DNA of 38,682 bases from positions 1-38,682 of IMG/VR virus record IMGVR_UViG_3300027905_000011, one strand, 5' to 3'. The DNA is from a virus. Below are positions 1 through 6,963 of the stretch, one piece after another. The notes beneath the pieces are model-generated. The model had not been told where the DNA came from, made no database searches, and worked only from the letters and a program-made list of their open reading frames with translations. Position 1 is the first letter of the stretch. Each line of letters opens with the position of its first letter. The position numbers were made by a program, and so were the translations under genes.

Positions 1-6
1 GACCTT

Positions 7-474
7 ATGACAGCGCTTGAATTACTTCATAAGGAGATTAGCCAGCAACGAATTAAACTTTACGAGCTTCCAATGCCACCAAGGATCAAAGGCTTATATA
101 GTGATAATGTAATTTGGCTTAACCGAGGATTACCCACGTATACAGACAAGGTATGTGTTCTTGCTGAGGAGATCGGGCATCACTATACGTCCTATGGCGA
201 TATTCTTAATCAGAAAAAAATATCCCACATCAAACAAGAGAAGCGTGCCAGGAACTGGGCCTACGAAAAATTAATCCCCCTAAAGAGCTTTATTGAAGCT
301 GCAAAAGAGGGAATTACTAATCGGTATGAGTTCGCCGAATTATTAGGAGTGACTGAACATTTTTTAGAACGCGCCATTGAGCATTACAAAGAGAAGTACG
401 GCTTATATGCTGAGTGGACAAGCTATCTAATTTATTTTGAGCCGCTTGGCGTGATCCGTTTGTTTGACGAATAA
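7..474 (+). CDS. ImmA/IrrE-type metallopeptidase of the lysogeny module
   Basis: A 155-residue protein of the ImmA/IrrE family, whose members cleave phage or ICE repressors and so help induce the element. The core motif is LAEEIGHHYTS (about residues 52-62), followed by the family-typical GDIL and a downstream KRARNWAYEKLI segment. The usual HExxH has Glu in place of the first His (EEIGH). From memory this is common in the clostridial phage subfamily, so I do not read it as inactivation. The ATG overlaps a TGA in another frame (ATGA), which fits translational coupling to a repressor gene lying just outside the left edge, but the edge is only six bases away so an upstream start cannot be excluded. 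It is closed by the terminator at 477-515. Confidence 0.85.
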   Translation: MTALELLHKEISQQRIKLYELPMPPRIKGLYSDNVIWLNRGLPTYTDKVCVLAEEIGHHYTSYGDILNQKKISHIKQEKRARNWAYEKLIPLKSFIEAAKEGITNRYEFAELLGVTEHFLERAIEHYKEKYGLYAEWTSYLIYFEPLGVIRLFDE

Positions 475-476
475 AA

Positions 477-515
477 AAAGAACCCCTGGTGTTGGTAGCA
501 CCAAGGATTCTTTTT
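477..515 (+). terminator. Terminator after immA-like gene, possibly bidirectional
   Basis: Arms 477-491 and 499-513 pair over 15 positions with two C-A mismatches around a 7-nt loop. A run of T (511-515) follows on the + strand and a run of A precedes, so it could stop transcription from both sides. It separates the repressor/ImmA transcript from the recombinase gene. Confidence 0.75.
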
Positions 516-615
516 AGATACATTCAGCCTAATAGGCGGTGAAATGCATCTGCGCAGTATAATTATAGCATTTTCGCCGTCTTTAGAACAATAAATTGAA
601 AGGCGGTATTTTATT

Positions 616-2163
616 ATGGAAGCCAAAGTCATTCGCGCTGTAGCCTATGCGAGGTACAGTTCAGATAATCAGAGAGAGGAATCCATTACAGCGCAACTAA
701 GAGCAGTAAAAGAATATTGTCAGCAAAAAGAATATATCCTTACAAACGTCTACACTGACGAAGCCAAGACAGCGACCACCGATAACAGGGCTGGTTTTCA
801 ACAAATGATAGCAGATAGCGGACTAGATTTATTCGATGTTGTCATTGTTCACAAGCTTGATAGGTTTGCGCGTAATAGATATGATTCAGCTTCTTACAAA
901 CGGAAACTTAGAATCAATAAAGTTCGACTCGAAAGTATCCTAGAACGTCTTGACGATTCTCCGGAATCTGTTATTCTGGAATCGATGTTAGAGGGCATAG
1001 CCGAATACTACAGCAAGAACCTTGCCCGAGAGGTCCGCAAGGGTTTGTCCGAAAATGCTAGGGCGGGTATACATAATGGCGGTCGCGCTCCTTATGGACT
1101 AAAGGTCAATCCTATCACCAGGAAGTACGAAATAGATGAGACACAATATAAGGCGGTCCAGATGTATTTTAATGGGGTTGTTGCAGGTGTACCTTTGGCA
1201 GAAATTGCCCGGAGAATCAATGCCGAGGGATTTCGAACCTATACCGGCGATAAATTTAAGATAACCAGTTTTGACACCTGGGCTTATAATCGTAAATACA
1301 AAGGTGATTATGCTTGGGATGTTTCAACCAAAAAAGATGCTGAAGGAAAGCGAAACGGGCACACTAAAAAACCCATTGAAGAACAAACCATAATCCCTGG
1401 CGTAATACCGGCCATTATCGAACCTGAATTATGGGAGAGGGTGAATTCATTGATGAAGAAAAGACAACGCATAGGCGGCAGCATGACGGCCAAAGAGGTT
1501 TATTTGCTTAGCGGCAAGGTTGAGTGTGGTGTTTGCGGATCTAATTACTTTGGCGAACGTTATAACAGCAGAGGAAACCATTATGCCTATTACAAGTGTT
1601 CCGGGAAATGCGGAAATAAAGGAGTCGACAAATACGCGCTTGAAAAATTGATTTCAGAAAAATTGGAAGAGATCTGCTTTAGCGAAGATGGTATGAATAA
1701 AATCGCAGAAGAGGTTAAGCGGCTTTATGCAGAACGCAAAAAGACGGTTAACAGTGAGATTGAGCCTCTTAAGAAAGAAATTAAATCCCTGGAATTGAAA
1801 ATTGATAAGTGGCTGGATATATTGGGCGATGGAACGCCACAAAAACAAGTATACATGCAAAAGATAAGTGAGGCTGACGATCATAAAAAACTCTTAGAAT
1901 TAGAACTTGCCAAAATGAATGTTTTAGCGAATGTCCAATCCGTCGATGAAGCCATTCTAATGAAGGTGCTTAACGCCAAAAAAGACCAGCTCTTCTCCGC
2001 TAATGACGAAGATAGAAAGCAGGTCTTTCAAGAGTATGTTGATAAAGTTATCGTTAACAGTATCCAAGACGATGTGGTTAATATCGAATTAACTGTTAGG
2101 TGCTTCAATGGTGGAGGCGAATTGACTCTTCTGAAGCACCTAACATTTCCGTATCAGAAATAG
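616..2163 (+). CDS. Large serine recombinase (phage integrase)
   Basis: A 515-residue large serine recombinase that would catalyse integration between attP and attB, and excision with a directionality factor. The N-terminal resolvase domain begins AYARYSSDNQ; Ser15, aligned by the YARxS motif, is the likely nucleophile. The HKLDRFARNR motif (about residues 80-90) carries active-site arginines. A recombinase domain follows (about 155-265, GRAPYGLKVN), then a zinc ribbon with CGVCG and a later Cys pair (about 300-335), a Lys/Glu-rich coiled coil and a short tail. The length suits the class. The ATG follows GAAAGGCGG at about 9-10 nt. A TATAAT box lies at 558-563 but no convincing -35 box. The att site is normally beside such genes; I could not identify it. 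Confidence 0.95.
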   Translation: MEAKVIRAVAYARYSSDNQREESITAQLRAVKEYCQQKEYILTNVYTDEAKTATTDNRAGFQQMIADSGLDLFDVVIVHKLDRFARNRYDSASYKRKLRINKVRLESILERLDDSPESVILESMLEGIAEYYSKNLAREVRKGLSENARAGIHNGGRAPYGLKVNPITRKYEIDETQYKAVQMYFNGVVAGVPLAEIARRINAEGFRTYTGDKFKITSFDTWAYNRKYKGDYAWDVSTKKDAEGKRNGHTKKPIEEQTIIPGVIPAIIEPELWERVNSLMKKRQRIGGSMTAKEVYLLSGKVECGVCGSNYFGERYNSRGNHYAYYKCSGKCGNKGVDKYALEKLISEKLEEICFSEDGMNKIAEEVKRLYAERKKTVNSEIEPLKKEIKSLELKIDKWLDILGDGTPQKQVYMQKISEADDHKKLLELELAKMNVLANVQSVDEAILMKVLNAKKDQLFSANDEDRKQVFQEYVDKVIVNSIQDDVVNIELTVRCFNGGGELTLLKHLTFPYQK

Positions 2164-2195
2164 CGGGAACCTAGTCTTATTAGTTCTCGTTAAAT

Positions 2196-2230
2196 TTGTC
2201 GCAAAACCTTTAATCTGTCGCTTGGCAGAG
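2196..2230 (+). repeat. TTGTCG repeat, copy A
   Basis: A 35-bp element containing TTGTCGCAAAAC, TTTAAT, TGTCGC and GGCAG. Copy B at 2638-2672 shares most positions with a one-base shift in the middle. Copy A sits about 40 bp upstream of the helix-turn-helix gene start. Each copy holds two TGTCG half-sites 19-20 bp apart. A shared operator or leader element is the simplest reading. Confidence 0.55.
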
Positions 2231-2270
2231 CACAAATTCAGAGAGATAATTGTTTGAAAGGAAAGAGGAG

Positions 2271-2516
2271 ATGATTTTGACAGAAATTATCGAAGGTATC
2301 AGCAAAAGTGTTTCAGTTCGAGAGGCTGCTGAATTTCTCGGTAAATCTCAACAATTTATCAGGATCGGGCTACAAAGAGGGATATTACCATTTGGATCGG
2401 CTGTAAAGTTAAGCACGAAATGGACCTATTATATTTCTCCCTCAAGGCTTTATGACTATGCAGGAGTTAAACCAAGTATAGATGAAAGATTACGAAGTGG
2501 ACAAGCCCAAAAATAA
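2271..2516 (+). CDS. Small helix-turn-helix DNA-binding protein, excisionase-like
   Basis: About 81 residues. The core SVSVREAAEFLGKSQQFIR followed by GLQRGILPFGSAVK and a YYISPSRLYDY segment has the layout of small MerR/excisionase-type winged helix proteins that are common in Firmicute phages: a recognition helix after EAAEFLGK and a wing around KLSTKWTYYIS. It lies directly after the recombinase, so a recombination directionality factor or local regulator is plausible but unproven. Start choice is uncertain. ATG 2271 has AAAGGA 8 nt upstream; TTG 2277 has AGGAG at 6 nt; the longest frame begins at TTG 2250. A strong terminator follows at 2540. Confidence 0.7.
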   Translation: MILTEIIEGISKSVSVREAAEFLGKSQQFIRIGLQRGILPFGSAVKLSTKWTYYISPSRLYDYAGVKPSIDERLRSGQAQK

Positions 2517-2539
2517 TAATTACCCAGAGAATTCTATAG

Positions 2540-2571
2540 GGCATTGGGGGTAAACTTCCGGTGCCTTTTTT
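2540..2571 (+). terminator. Rho-independent terminator
   Basis: Arms 2540-2550 and 2555-2565 form an 11-bp stem that uses four G-U pairs around the loop TAAA. Six T follow, then another long T run to 2582. It ends the recombinase/helix-turn-helix transcript and implies a separate promoter for the TM2 gene. A TATAAT lies at 2599-2604, but without a good -35 box. Confidence 0.8.
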
Positions 2572-2637
2572 AATTTTTTTTAATCCCAGATAGCTTAGTA
2601 TAATAATCGTCTCGCCATATGACATTTTATCCCTTAT

Positions 2638-2672
2638 TTGTCGTAAAACAATTAATGCTGTCGCATAGCAGG
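2638..2672 (+). repeat. TTGTCG repeat, copy B
   Basis: Second copy of the 35-bp element at 2196-2230, here TTGTCGTAAAAC, TTAAT, TGTCGC and AGCAGG. It lies about 70-100 bp upstream of the TM2 gene and downstream of the possible -10 box at 2599-2604, so it may be in the 5' leader. Both copies precede + strand accessory genes. Confidence 0.55.
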
Positions 2673-2739
2673 AAAACACGTTGATGCACAGAAAGCCTAA
2701 AAGGTTTTCTTAAATAAAATTTAAAGGAGTTAAATTGAC

Positions 2740-3048
2740 ATGAATGACTTAATGCTTCAAAAGGATATGACTGACTCACAACGCATGATGTTCCAGTCGG
2801 AAATAAGCAAGGAAAGAAAAAACAGAACAACCGCACTTCTGCTCACATTATTTCTGGGTGGAATTGGGGCACACCATTATTACATGGGAAAAGTAGGATT
2901 AGGGATCTTATACACTTGCTTCTTCTGGACCTTTATCCCTGGAATAGTCGCCTTTGTCGAGCTATTTTTAATTATGGGTCGTGTTGACCGATATAATGAG
3001 CAATTATCACAATCTATCGCCGCAAAGGTGAAGGTTTTAACGAATTAA
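2740..3048 (+). CDS. TM2-domain membrane protein
   Basis: A 102-residue protein with a charged N-terminus (about 1-30) and a TM2 domain: a first membrane segment with LLTLFLGGIGAHHYYMGK, where the G-x-G-x-H-x-F/Y-Y-x-G signature is clear, a short loop, then a second segment (about 65-88). TM2 proteins sit in the cytoplasmic membrane, and their role in bacteria is mostly unknown. The ATG follows AAAGGAG at about 10 nt. It probably forms a two-gene unit with the lipoprotein downstream. Placed outside the structural and lysis blocks, both look like lysogenic-conversion cargo; that is inference from position. Confidence 0.8.
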   Translation: MNDLMLQKDMTDSQRMMFQSEISKERKNRTTALLLTLFLGGIGAHHYYMGKVGLGILYTCFFWTFIPGIVAFVELFLIMGRVDRYNEQLSQSIAAKVKVLTN

Positions 3049-3076
3049 ACAACGAAATAGGGAAAGGAGCGTGTAC

Positions 3077-3607
3077 ATGAATAAGTTAACTTATTTGTTA
3101 TCTATTGGGATCATAGCGGTATTACTAGGATGTGAATCAACTAATGTCCCGACGCAAGTTACTCCCAGTACTGCGAGTACTCCTGAACAATCGACGCCTA
3201 AAACTACAACCTTCAAAGTAGGTGACACATTTAAGCTAGGTGATCTTCAATATAGGGTGAATGGTGTCAGGACTACTAACGGTACAAATGAATACATGAA
3301 ACCCAAAGATGGAAATACATTCTTGATGATTGAGATAACGATTGAAAATCAAGGAAACGCGGATGCCACGATCAGTAGCATGATGTCATTCAGGTTAACA
3401 GACAAAGATGGACGTAGTCAAGATCTTAGCATGGAAGCTTTGAGTGGTGCAAAGGGTAAGCTGGATGGATCTATTCCTCCAGGCAGGAAAATGACTGGCG
3501 AGGTAGGGTATGAGGTACCGACAGGATCATCCAAAACATACGAACTCGAAATTAAGAATGATCTCTTTAGCAATGGTACTGCAATTGTGAGTATTCCTGC
3601 AACCTAA
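3077..3607 (+). CDS. DUF4352-like surface lipoprotein
   Basis: A 176-residue exported lipoprotein. A short basic start and hydrophobic stretch lead to the lipobox LLGC (Cys19), followed by a Thr/Pro/Ser-rich linker (about 20-45). The immunoglobulin-like domain has FKVGDTFKLGDLQY, TFLMIEITIENQG and a PPGRKMTGEVGYEVP segment, the pattern of DUF4352/telobinding-type domains. It would be anchored outside the cytoplasmic membrane. The ATG at 3077 has AAAGGAG 7 nt upstream; an in-frame GTG at 3071 is too close to that site. Cargo carried next to an integrase is often expressed in the lysogen, but a role such as superinfection exclusion is only a guess. Confidence 0.8.
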   Translation: MNKLTYLLSIGIIAVLLGCESTNVPTQVTPSTASTPEQSTPKTTTFKVGDTFKLGDLQYRVNGVRTTNGTNEYMKPKDGNTFLMIEITIENQGNADATISSMMSFRLTDKDGRSQDLSMEALSGAKGKLDGSIPPGRKMTGEVGYEVPTGSSKTYELEIKNDLFSNGTAIVSIPAT

Positions 3608-3628
3608 TTGTTGCCCCGTCATAACACA

Positions 3629-3667
3629 AAAAGCCCCCTCCTACCATTACGGCAGGAGGGGGCTTTT
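3629..3667. terminator. Perfect bidirectional terminator between convergent units
   Basis: A 14-bp perfect stem, AAAAGCCCCCTCCT (3629-3642) with its complement at 3654-3667, and an 11-nt loop. T runs follow on both strands. It sits between the lipoprotein gene (+) and the holin gene (-), so it ends both the cargo transcript and the late transcript. Confidence 0.92.
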
Positions 3668-3701
3668 GTTTGCTCAGCAGCGACCGGCATCGCTACTATA
3701 A

Positions 3702-4199
3702 TTATTGAGCTATCGCAGGAGCTTCTTCTTTATTTTCGTCTGGCAAAGTCTTCTCAGCAGCCGGAGTATTCGTCGATACCTCTGTCGATGGCGTAACGGC
3801 TTGAGTTGCCGGGATCGGTAATGGTACTGGCACGGGTTTTGCCTTTTTGGCTATAGGCGACTGAATGCTGAAACCTAGATCCCCAAACAGCTGCACAACT
3901 TGGTCTTTAATGTCCGCTAAAAACTTCAAATGAACTGCAGCTGCTACAGCAAAAAACAAGACTGAAAGAGTCTGGTCCATGCCAGAGAACAGCGCCAGGA
4001 TCAGCAAGCCGCCAATGTAAGGCACAAAATTTGCCTCCAAGAACTGTGGCAGCTTGCGGACGTCAAAGGTTTTGGTTTTCATGGCAAGCAGTACGCCTAA
4101 GATAAGATTGGCGAAGATTAAGCCTGTTGCGCTACCCAAGGCCGTTAAGACCTTTGGGGCCATGGACGCGCCCAATAAAGAGATAAATACTGCATACAT
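3702..4199 (-). CDS. Phage holin with three membrane segments
   Basis: A 165-residue membrane protein. Hydrophobic segments lie near residues 22-40, 58-74 and 77-97, with the short charged stretch KTKTFDVRKLPQFLE between the first two. An LADIKDQVVQLFGDLG helix follows, then a Lys/Pro-rich and acidic tail (about 115-165). This matches class I-type holins that oligomerise in the membrane and release lysins. The ATG has AAGGAGGAATCATAT upstream, an 8-nt gap from AGGAGG. It is the last gene of the late block and lies beside two lysin genes. The long Pro/Thr/Glu tail is unusual for a holin and could be a regulatory or wall-facing extension. Confidence 0.75.
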   Translation of the reverse strand: MYAVFISLLGASMAPKVLTALGSATGLIFANLILGVLLAMKTKTFDVRKLPQFLEANFVPYIGGLLILALFSGMDQTLSVLFFAVAAAVHLKFLADIKDQVVQLFGDLGFSIQSPIAKKAKPVPVPLPIPATQAVTPSTEVSTNTPAAEKTLPDENKEEAPAIAQ

Positions 4200-4234
4200 A
4201 TATGATTCCTCCTTAAAATTTAAATCGGCAATAT

Positions 4235-4261
4235 GAAAAGCAGGCCATTACGACCTGCTTT
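4235..4261 (-). terminator. Hairpin with short U tract between lysin and holin
   Basis: AAAGCAGG (4237-4244) pairs with CCTGCTTT (4254-4261), with a 9-nt loop. On the - strand the stem is followed by TTTTCATATT. It lies about 37 bp upstream of the holin start, so it may attenuate read-through from the lysin gene into the holin gene. Confidence 0.5.
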
Positions 4262-4301
4262 GTTTTAATCCTCGCCTGCCGGGGCAAAGAAAGTATACTA
4301 A

Positions 4302-4338
4302 AGTAAACCATTGATTATAAGCGGATCTACGGTTTACT
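4302..4338. repeat. Inverted repeat AGTAAACC/GGTTTACT
   Basis: A perfect 8-bp inverted repeat at 4302-4309 and 4331-4338 with a 21-bp spacer, in the lysin-holin gap. Too widely spaced for a terminator loop; an operator pair is possible. Confidence 0.4.
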
Positions 4339-4341
4339 AGC

Positions 4342-4365
4342 AAATTGGCAAGCGCTTGCGAATTT
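4342..4365. promoter_or_regulatory. LacI/CcpA-operator-like palindrome
   Basis: GCAAGCGCTTGC (4348-4359) is a perfect palindrome with a central CG. Flanks AAATT and AATTT extend the symmetry to 24 bp with one mismatched pair. The form resembles LacI-family operators and the cre consensus. It directly abuts the TAG stop of the DUF1906 lysin, and no T run follows, so a terminator is less likely. Confidence 0.45.
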
Positions 4366-5205
4366 CTAAGCCTTCCCTATCGCTACCAAAACGGCTTTCA
4401 TCGTAGCAAATCGATCCGCCCCAGCTAACAACGTTACGCCAGCAGGAGCCGAACTACCACCAACCTGATACTTTGTTGTTGCGCTTGCCAGCAAATCTGG
4501 CGTAGCGTAAGCAGCTTGAACGATTGGACACTGGAAATTTTGCGCCAAGTCGGCAGCTATTTGTAAATCTGCGTCTCCATAATATAGTACTAAATAATTC
4601 ATCTTTCCCTCCATCTCCGGCCAACAACCGGAATTGTATTGGATCGTATCGTGATCCACGTCGATCCCCTCCAAGGTTACGTCATTTTGATACTGATAAA
4701 TGCTATTACCCGAGAAAACCGCCCCGCCAGACCATGCGTATGTCTGCCAGTACTTGTCTGGCGCATATGATGATGCTTGGAGAGATTGTAGTACACCGCA
4801 GGAGCCGTATGCGCCGACTAAATATTGACCTGCCAGACCAGCCCTAACTCCATTGAAATAGGAAATTATAGCCGCCATATCCGCGGCCTGGGCATCAAAA
4901 TCCACTGTAAAATATATCGCAGTGCTCTTTGGTGCTCCAAGGTAAGTTGCCTCTTCTATAGCCAACTGGGCATCCATAAGACCTTGACCGTAACCAAAGT
5001 ACCCTGCGGTCGTCGGATTTGATTCCCAAATCAGGAATACCGACGGTCCTGCGTTGTGTATGGCGCTTAGCTCATCCGGAGTAATCGATTTGCTCCATCC
5101 TTGGGTTTTGTATCCGAGGTAGCGACCGACAGCTAAGATACCTGCACCTTTTAACGCCGCCGCTGTCACCGGGGTTAATACCGTAGAACAGTCTATAGCT
5201 TTCAT
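4366..5205 (-). CDS. DUF1906 glycosidase-like endolysin with C-terminal wall-binding-like domain
   Basis: 279 residues. Residues 1-190 have the GH25-like fold pattern of DUF1906 (Rv2525c-like): Asp5 in AIDCST, LIWES with Glu61, YFTVDFDA with Asp102/Asp104, the YG repeats, and IDVDHD near 181-186. These acidic residues are candidates for cutting peptidoglycan glycan chains. After a short linker, residues about 204-279 form a second domain ending LLAGADRFATMKAVL, which resembles the tail of cell wall binding repeat 2. This domain is nearly duplicated in the gene upstream. There is no signal peptide, so release would rely on the holin. It starts 5 bp after the peptidase stop, with its ribosome site inside that gene's end. 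Confidence 0.8.
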   Translation of the reverse strand: MKAIDCSTVLTPVTAAALKGAGILAVGRYLGYKTQGWSKSITPDELSAIHNAGPSVFLIWESNPTTAGYFGYGQGLMDAQLAIEEATYLGAPKSTAIYFTVDFDAQAADMAAIISYFNGVRAGLAGQYLVGAYGSCGVLQSLQASSYAPDKYWQTYAWSGGAVFSGNSIYQYQNDVTLEGIDVDHDTIQYNSGCWPEMEGKMNYLVLYYGDADLQIAADLAQNFQCPIVQAAYATPDLLASATTKYQVGGSSAPAGVTLLAGADRFATMKAVLVAIGKA

Positions 5206-5210
5206 CTTCC

Positions 5211-6242
5211 TTAGTCCTTTCCCGCGACCTGTAACACAGCTTTCATCGTGCCGAATCTATCAGATCCAGCTAATAGAATTACGCCTTCCGGAGCAGATGC
5301 TCCACCAACCTGGTATTTAGTTGTCGCACTAGCAAGCAGATCCGAAGTGGCATAAACGGCCTGGATGACCGGACAGGCGAAGTTTTGGGCAAGGTCTGCG
5401 GCTATTTGTAGATCTGCGTCTCCATAATATAGTATGAGGTTTTTCAAGATAGGTGTGGGGGCCGGTGCAGGAGTAATGCTATCCGGAAGGCCGACAAAAG
5501 CGTTGTATGCATACTGAGCGTAATAATCATACGGCATCCAGAAGCAGCCGATATCCTCAGCCGGTGCCTTTATGCCCCAGTCTGCTCCGTACTGATTCCT
5601 GACCAGGATTAGCTTCTTGACCGGATCATAGCTGATCGCATTAACGGCATGACCGCCGATCGATTGCTCGTTCGCCTCAGGCATGGACAAGATCCCGGTC
5701 CCGTTATAACTCACATCCTCCCAGCCTGTATTGAAAACCTCGAACCCGAATAAAACGGGATGGCCGTTGGAGAGAGCATCTAGGGTATCGGCAAGTATCG
5801 AACCCTGATCAATGGCAAGCACTTGATTCGAGCTAAGCTTCAGATCGGTTCGCCACCCATCAACAGGGGGCGGAGTTGTCATGTCTGACACGGTGTAAGG
5901 GTCCTTGTCTGCTGGCAGCACACCAAATTGTTCTAGCACAATAACGATATCCTCCATCGAGGCTCCTGCATCCGTGGCGACGGTGCCATCGATCTTGCGT
6001 TCTTCGTAATATTGCGCCTGTTCACTTGGATCGATCCAGTCAAGCCCGGCTTGCTTCCGTAATGCCCCGCGCCACTGTAAGCCCGCAAACGCTGTGCATG
6101 AGCCTTCTTGTCCTTGATCAAGGATAGGTCCATAGAAATTGCCAAGGTTTTGAGGAGTTGCAGAGAGTGCTTTACCGGAGTTTTTGTAGGTATTAAACGT
6201 AGTTGGTGCAGTTGATCTGAGTAATGGATATTTTTTAGTCAC
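5211..6242 (-). CDS. Papain-like (C1) cysteine peptidase with the same C-terminal domain
   Basis: About 343 residues. A complete papain-family site is visible, numbered from the GTG start: Gln43 and Cys49 in DQGQEGSCTAFA, His198 in GGHAVNAIS, Asn216 in RNQYGADWG. A Pro/Ala linker (about 255-265) joins it to a C-terminal domain of about 76 residues, about 60 of them identical to the next gene's tail. It has no signal peptide and no obvious propeptide. It is likely an exolysin or wall/S-layer-directed peptidase acting at lysis; a virion or host-directed role is possible. GTG 6242 has AGAAGG at 9 nt; an in-frame TTG at 6248 is too near that site. Confidence 0.8.
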   Translation of the reverse strand: MTKKYPLLRSTAPTTFNTYKNSGKALSATPQNLGNFYGPILDQGQEGSCTAFAGLQWRGALRKQAGLDWIDPSEQAQYYEERKIDGTVATDAGASMEDIVIVLEQFGVLPADKDPYTVSDMTTPPPVDGWRTDLKLSSNQVLAIDQGSILADTLDALSNGHPVLFGFEVFNTGWEDVSYNGTGILSMPEANEQSIGGHAVNAISYDPVKKLILVRNQYGADWGIKAPAEDIGCFWMPYDYYAQYAYNAFVGLPDSITPAPAPTPILKNLILYYGDADLQIAADLAQNFACPVIQAVYATSDLLASATTKYQVGGASAPEGVILLAGSDRFGTMKAVLQVAGKD

Positions 6243-6283
6243 TGACAATTACCTTCTTTCGTTTTTTATAGAAACGAACAAAT

Positions 6284-6311
6284 GAAAAGAGCCTCCCGCG
6301 TGGGTGGCCCT
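6284..6311 (-). terminator. Terminator after the 140-residue membrane protein gene
   Basis: On the - strand AGGGCC-A-CCC pairs with GGG-A-GGCTCT (plus coordinates 6311 down to 6288) around loop ACGC, with one G-U pair and one A-A mismatch, followed by TTTTCATTTG. The stem overlaps the TAG stop of the upstream gene. A second stem, TTCGTTT (6258-6264) with AAACGAA (6272-6278), lies in the leader of the peptidase gene. Confidence 0.7.
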
Positions 6312-6732
6312 ATAACCCTACCAATGTATCCGTTTCAACTTCCTCCGTAGTGGTCATCTTAGACATCTTCTGATTAACTTCCTTGATCTCTATAAGTTCT
6401 TTCAATGCGAGTTGGTGTAAATGCTTCGTCTCGTTTCGTTCCATATTGGCAAGGAAAAGTTCTTTCTTGAGCATTTCCCTTTCTTCCATGACTGTGTCGT
6501 GTGTCTCCTTGGCTTGCTTTATGGCATCCCGGCCTAGCACATCCTGCCCTACCATGATCAAGCTTAATGCCACAAGCTGGATTATCCCCCCTGAAACATA
6601 GAACACTACGTTTTGTGTTTGTGGCCATATGGCAGGTAATAAGCTCCAAATTAAAAATACGTAGGCACACCACATGGTGGACATACCTTGGGTAATTTTT
6701 GCTGCCAGCCAATCATTGAACTTACGGATCAA
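6310..6732 (-). CDS. Two-pass membrane protein with cytoplasmic coiled coil
   Basis: 140 residues. Two hydrophobic segments (about 20-38, YVFLIWSLLPAIW; about 43-63, VFYVSGGIIQLVALSLIMVG) are followed by a long charged helix rich in Glu, Lys and Met, with heptads between about 75 and 130. I do not recognise a named family with confidence. Small two-pass proteins with such tails occur in phage lysis regions and in some permease-like families. The start is TTG 6732 with GGGAGG about 10 nt upstream. It lies 6 bp after the XhlA-like gene, so the two are probably co-translated and may act together at the membrane. Confidence 0.6.
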   Translation of the reverse strand: MIRKFNDWLAAKITQGMSTMWCAYVFLIWSLLPAIWPQTQNVVFYVSGGIIQLVALSLIMVGQDVLGRDAIKQAKETHDTVMEEREMLKKELFLANMERNETKHLHQLALKELIEIKEVNQKMSKMTTTEEVETDTLVGL

Positions 6733-6738
6733 TAGTCT

Positions 6739-6963
6739 TCAGCCTCCCCTCGAAATAAATGCTACTGCCAACCCCGTACATATGGTCGATAGTAAGGTGA
6801 TGATTAAAGTCACTGCCCATGTGGGCCTGCCTTTCAAGGCTTCATCAAGTTTCTTTTCTAGTCGATCAAACTTATTCCTTACGTCTTCCTTTACCGACTC
6901 TACTTCGATTTTCAGAAAGCCTACTTCTTGTTCGAGTAATGCTAACTTGGTTTCCGTATCCAC
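6739..6963 (-). CDS. XhlA-like coiled-coil membrane protein
   Basis: 74 residues: a charged coiled coil (about 1-45, with heptads such as LALLEQEVGFLKIEVESVK) followed by one membrane segment (about 49-68) and a short SRGG end. This is the layout of XhlA/haemolysin-type phage proteins that assist holins at the membrane. The start is GTG 6963 with GAGGTGG upstream. It is followed by the two-pass protein gene and lies downstream of the NlpC/P60-like gene. The 145 bp between it and 7109 holds no gene that I can see. Confidence 0.7.
   Translation of the reverse strand: MDTETKLALLEQEVGFLKIEVESVKEDVRNKFDRLEKKLDEALKGRPTWAVTLIITLLSTICTGLAVAFISRGG

Noticed and set aside
7-474. Inactivated ImmA because the first His of HExxH is Glu
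   Set aside because: The EEIGHH form is, from memory, usual in this clostridial phage subfamily, so it is not evidence of decay.
541-600. Integrase promoter at the TATAAT box 558-563
   Set aside because: No acceptable -35 hexamer at 16-18 bp; left as a possibility only.
2196-2230. Spo0A boxes
   Set aside because: TGTCGCA and TGTCGTA each miss the TGTCGAA consensus at one base and lie in a larger repeated element; not specific enough to claim.
2196-2672. attL/attR pair
   Set aside because: The two TTGTCG elements are imperfect, flank only the excisionase-like gene and not the recombinase, so they do not bound an element.
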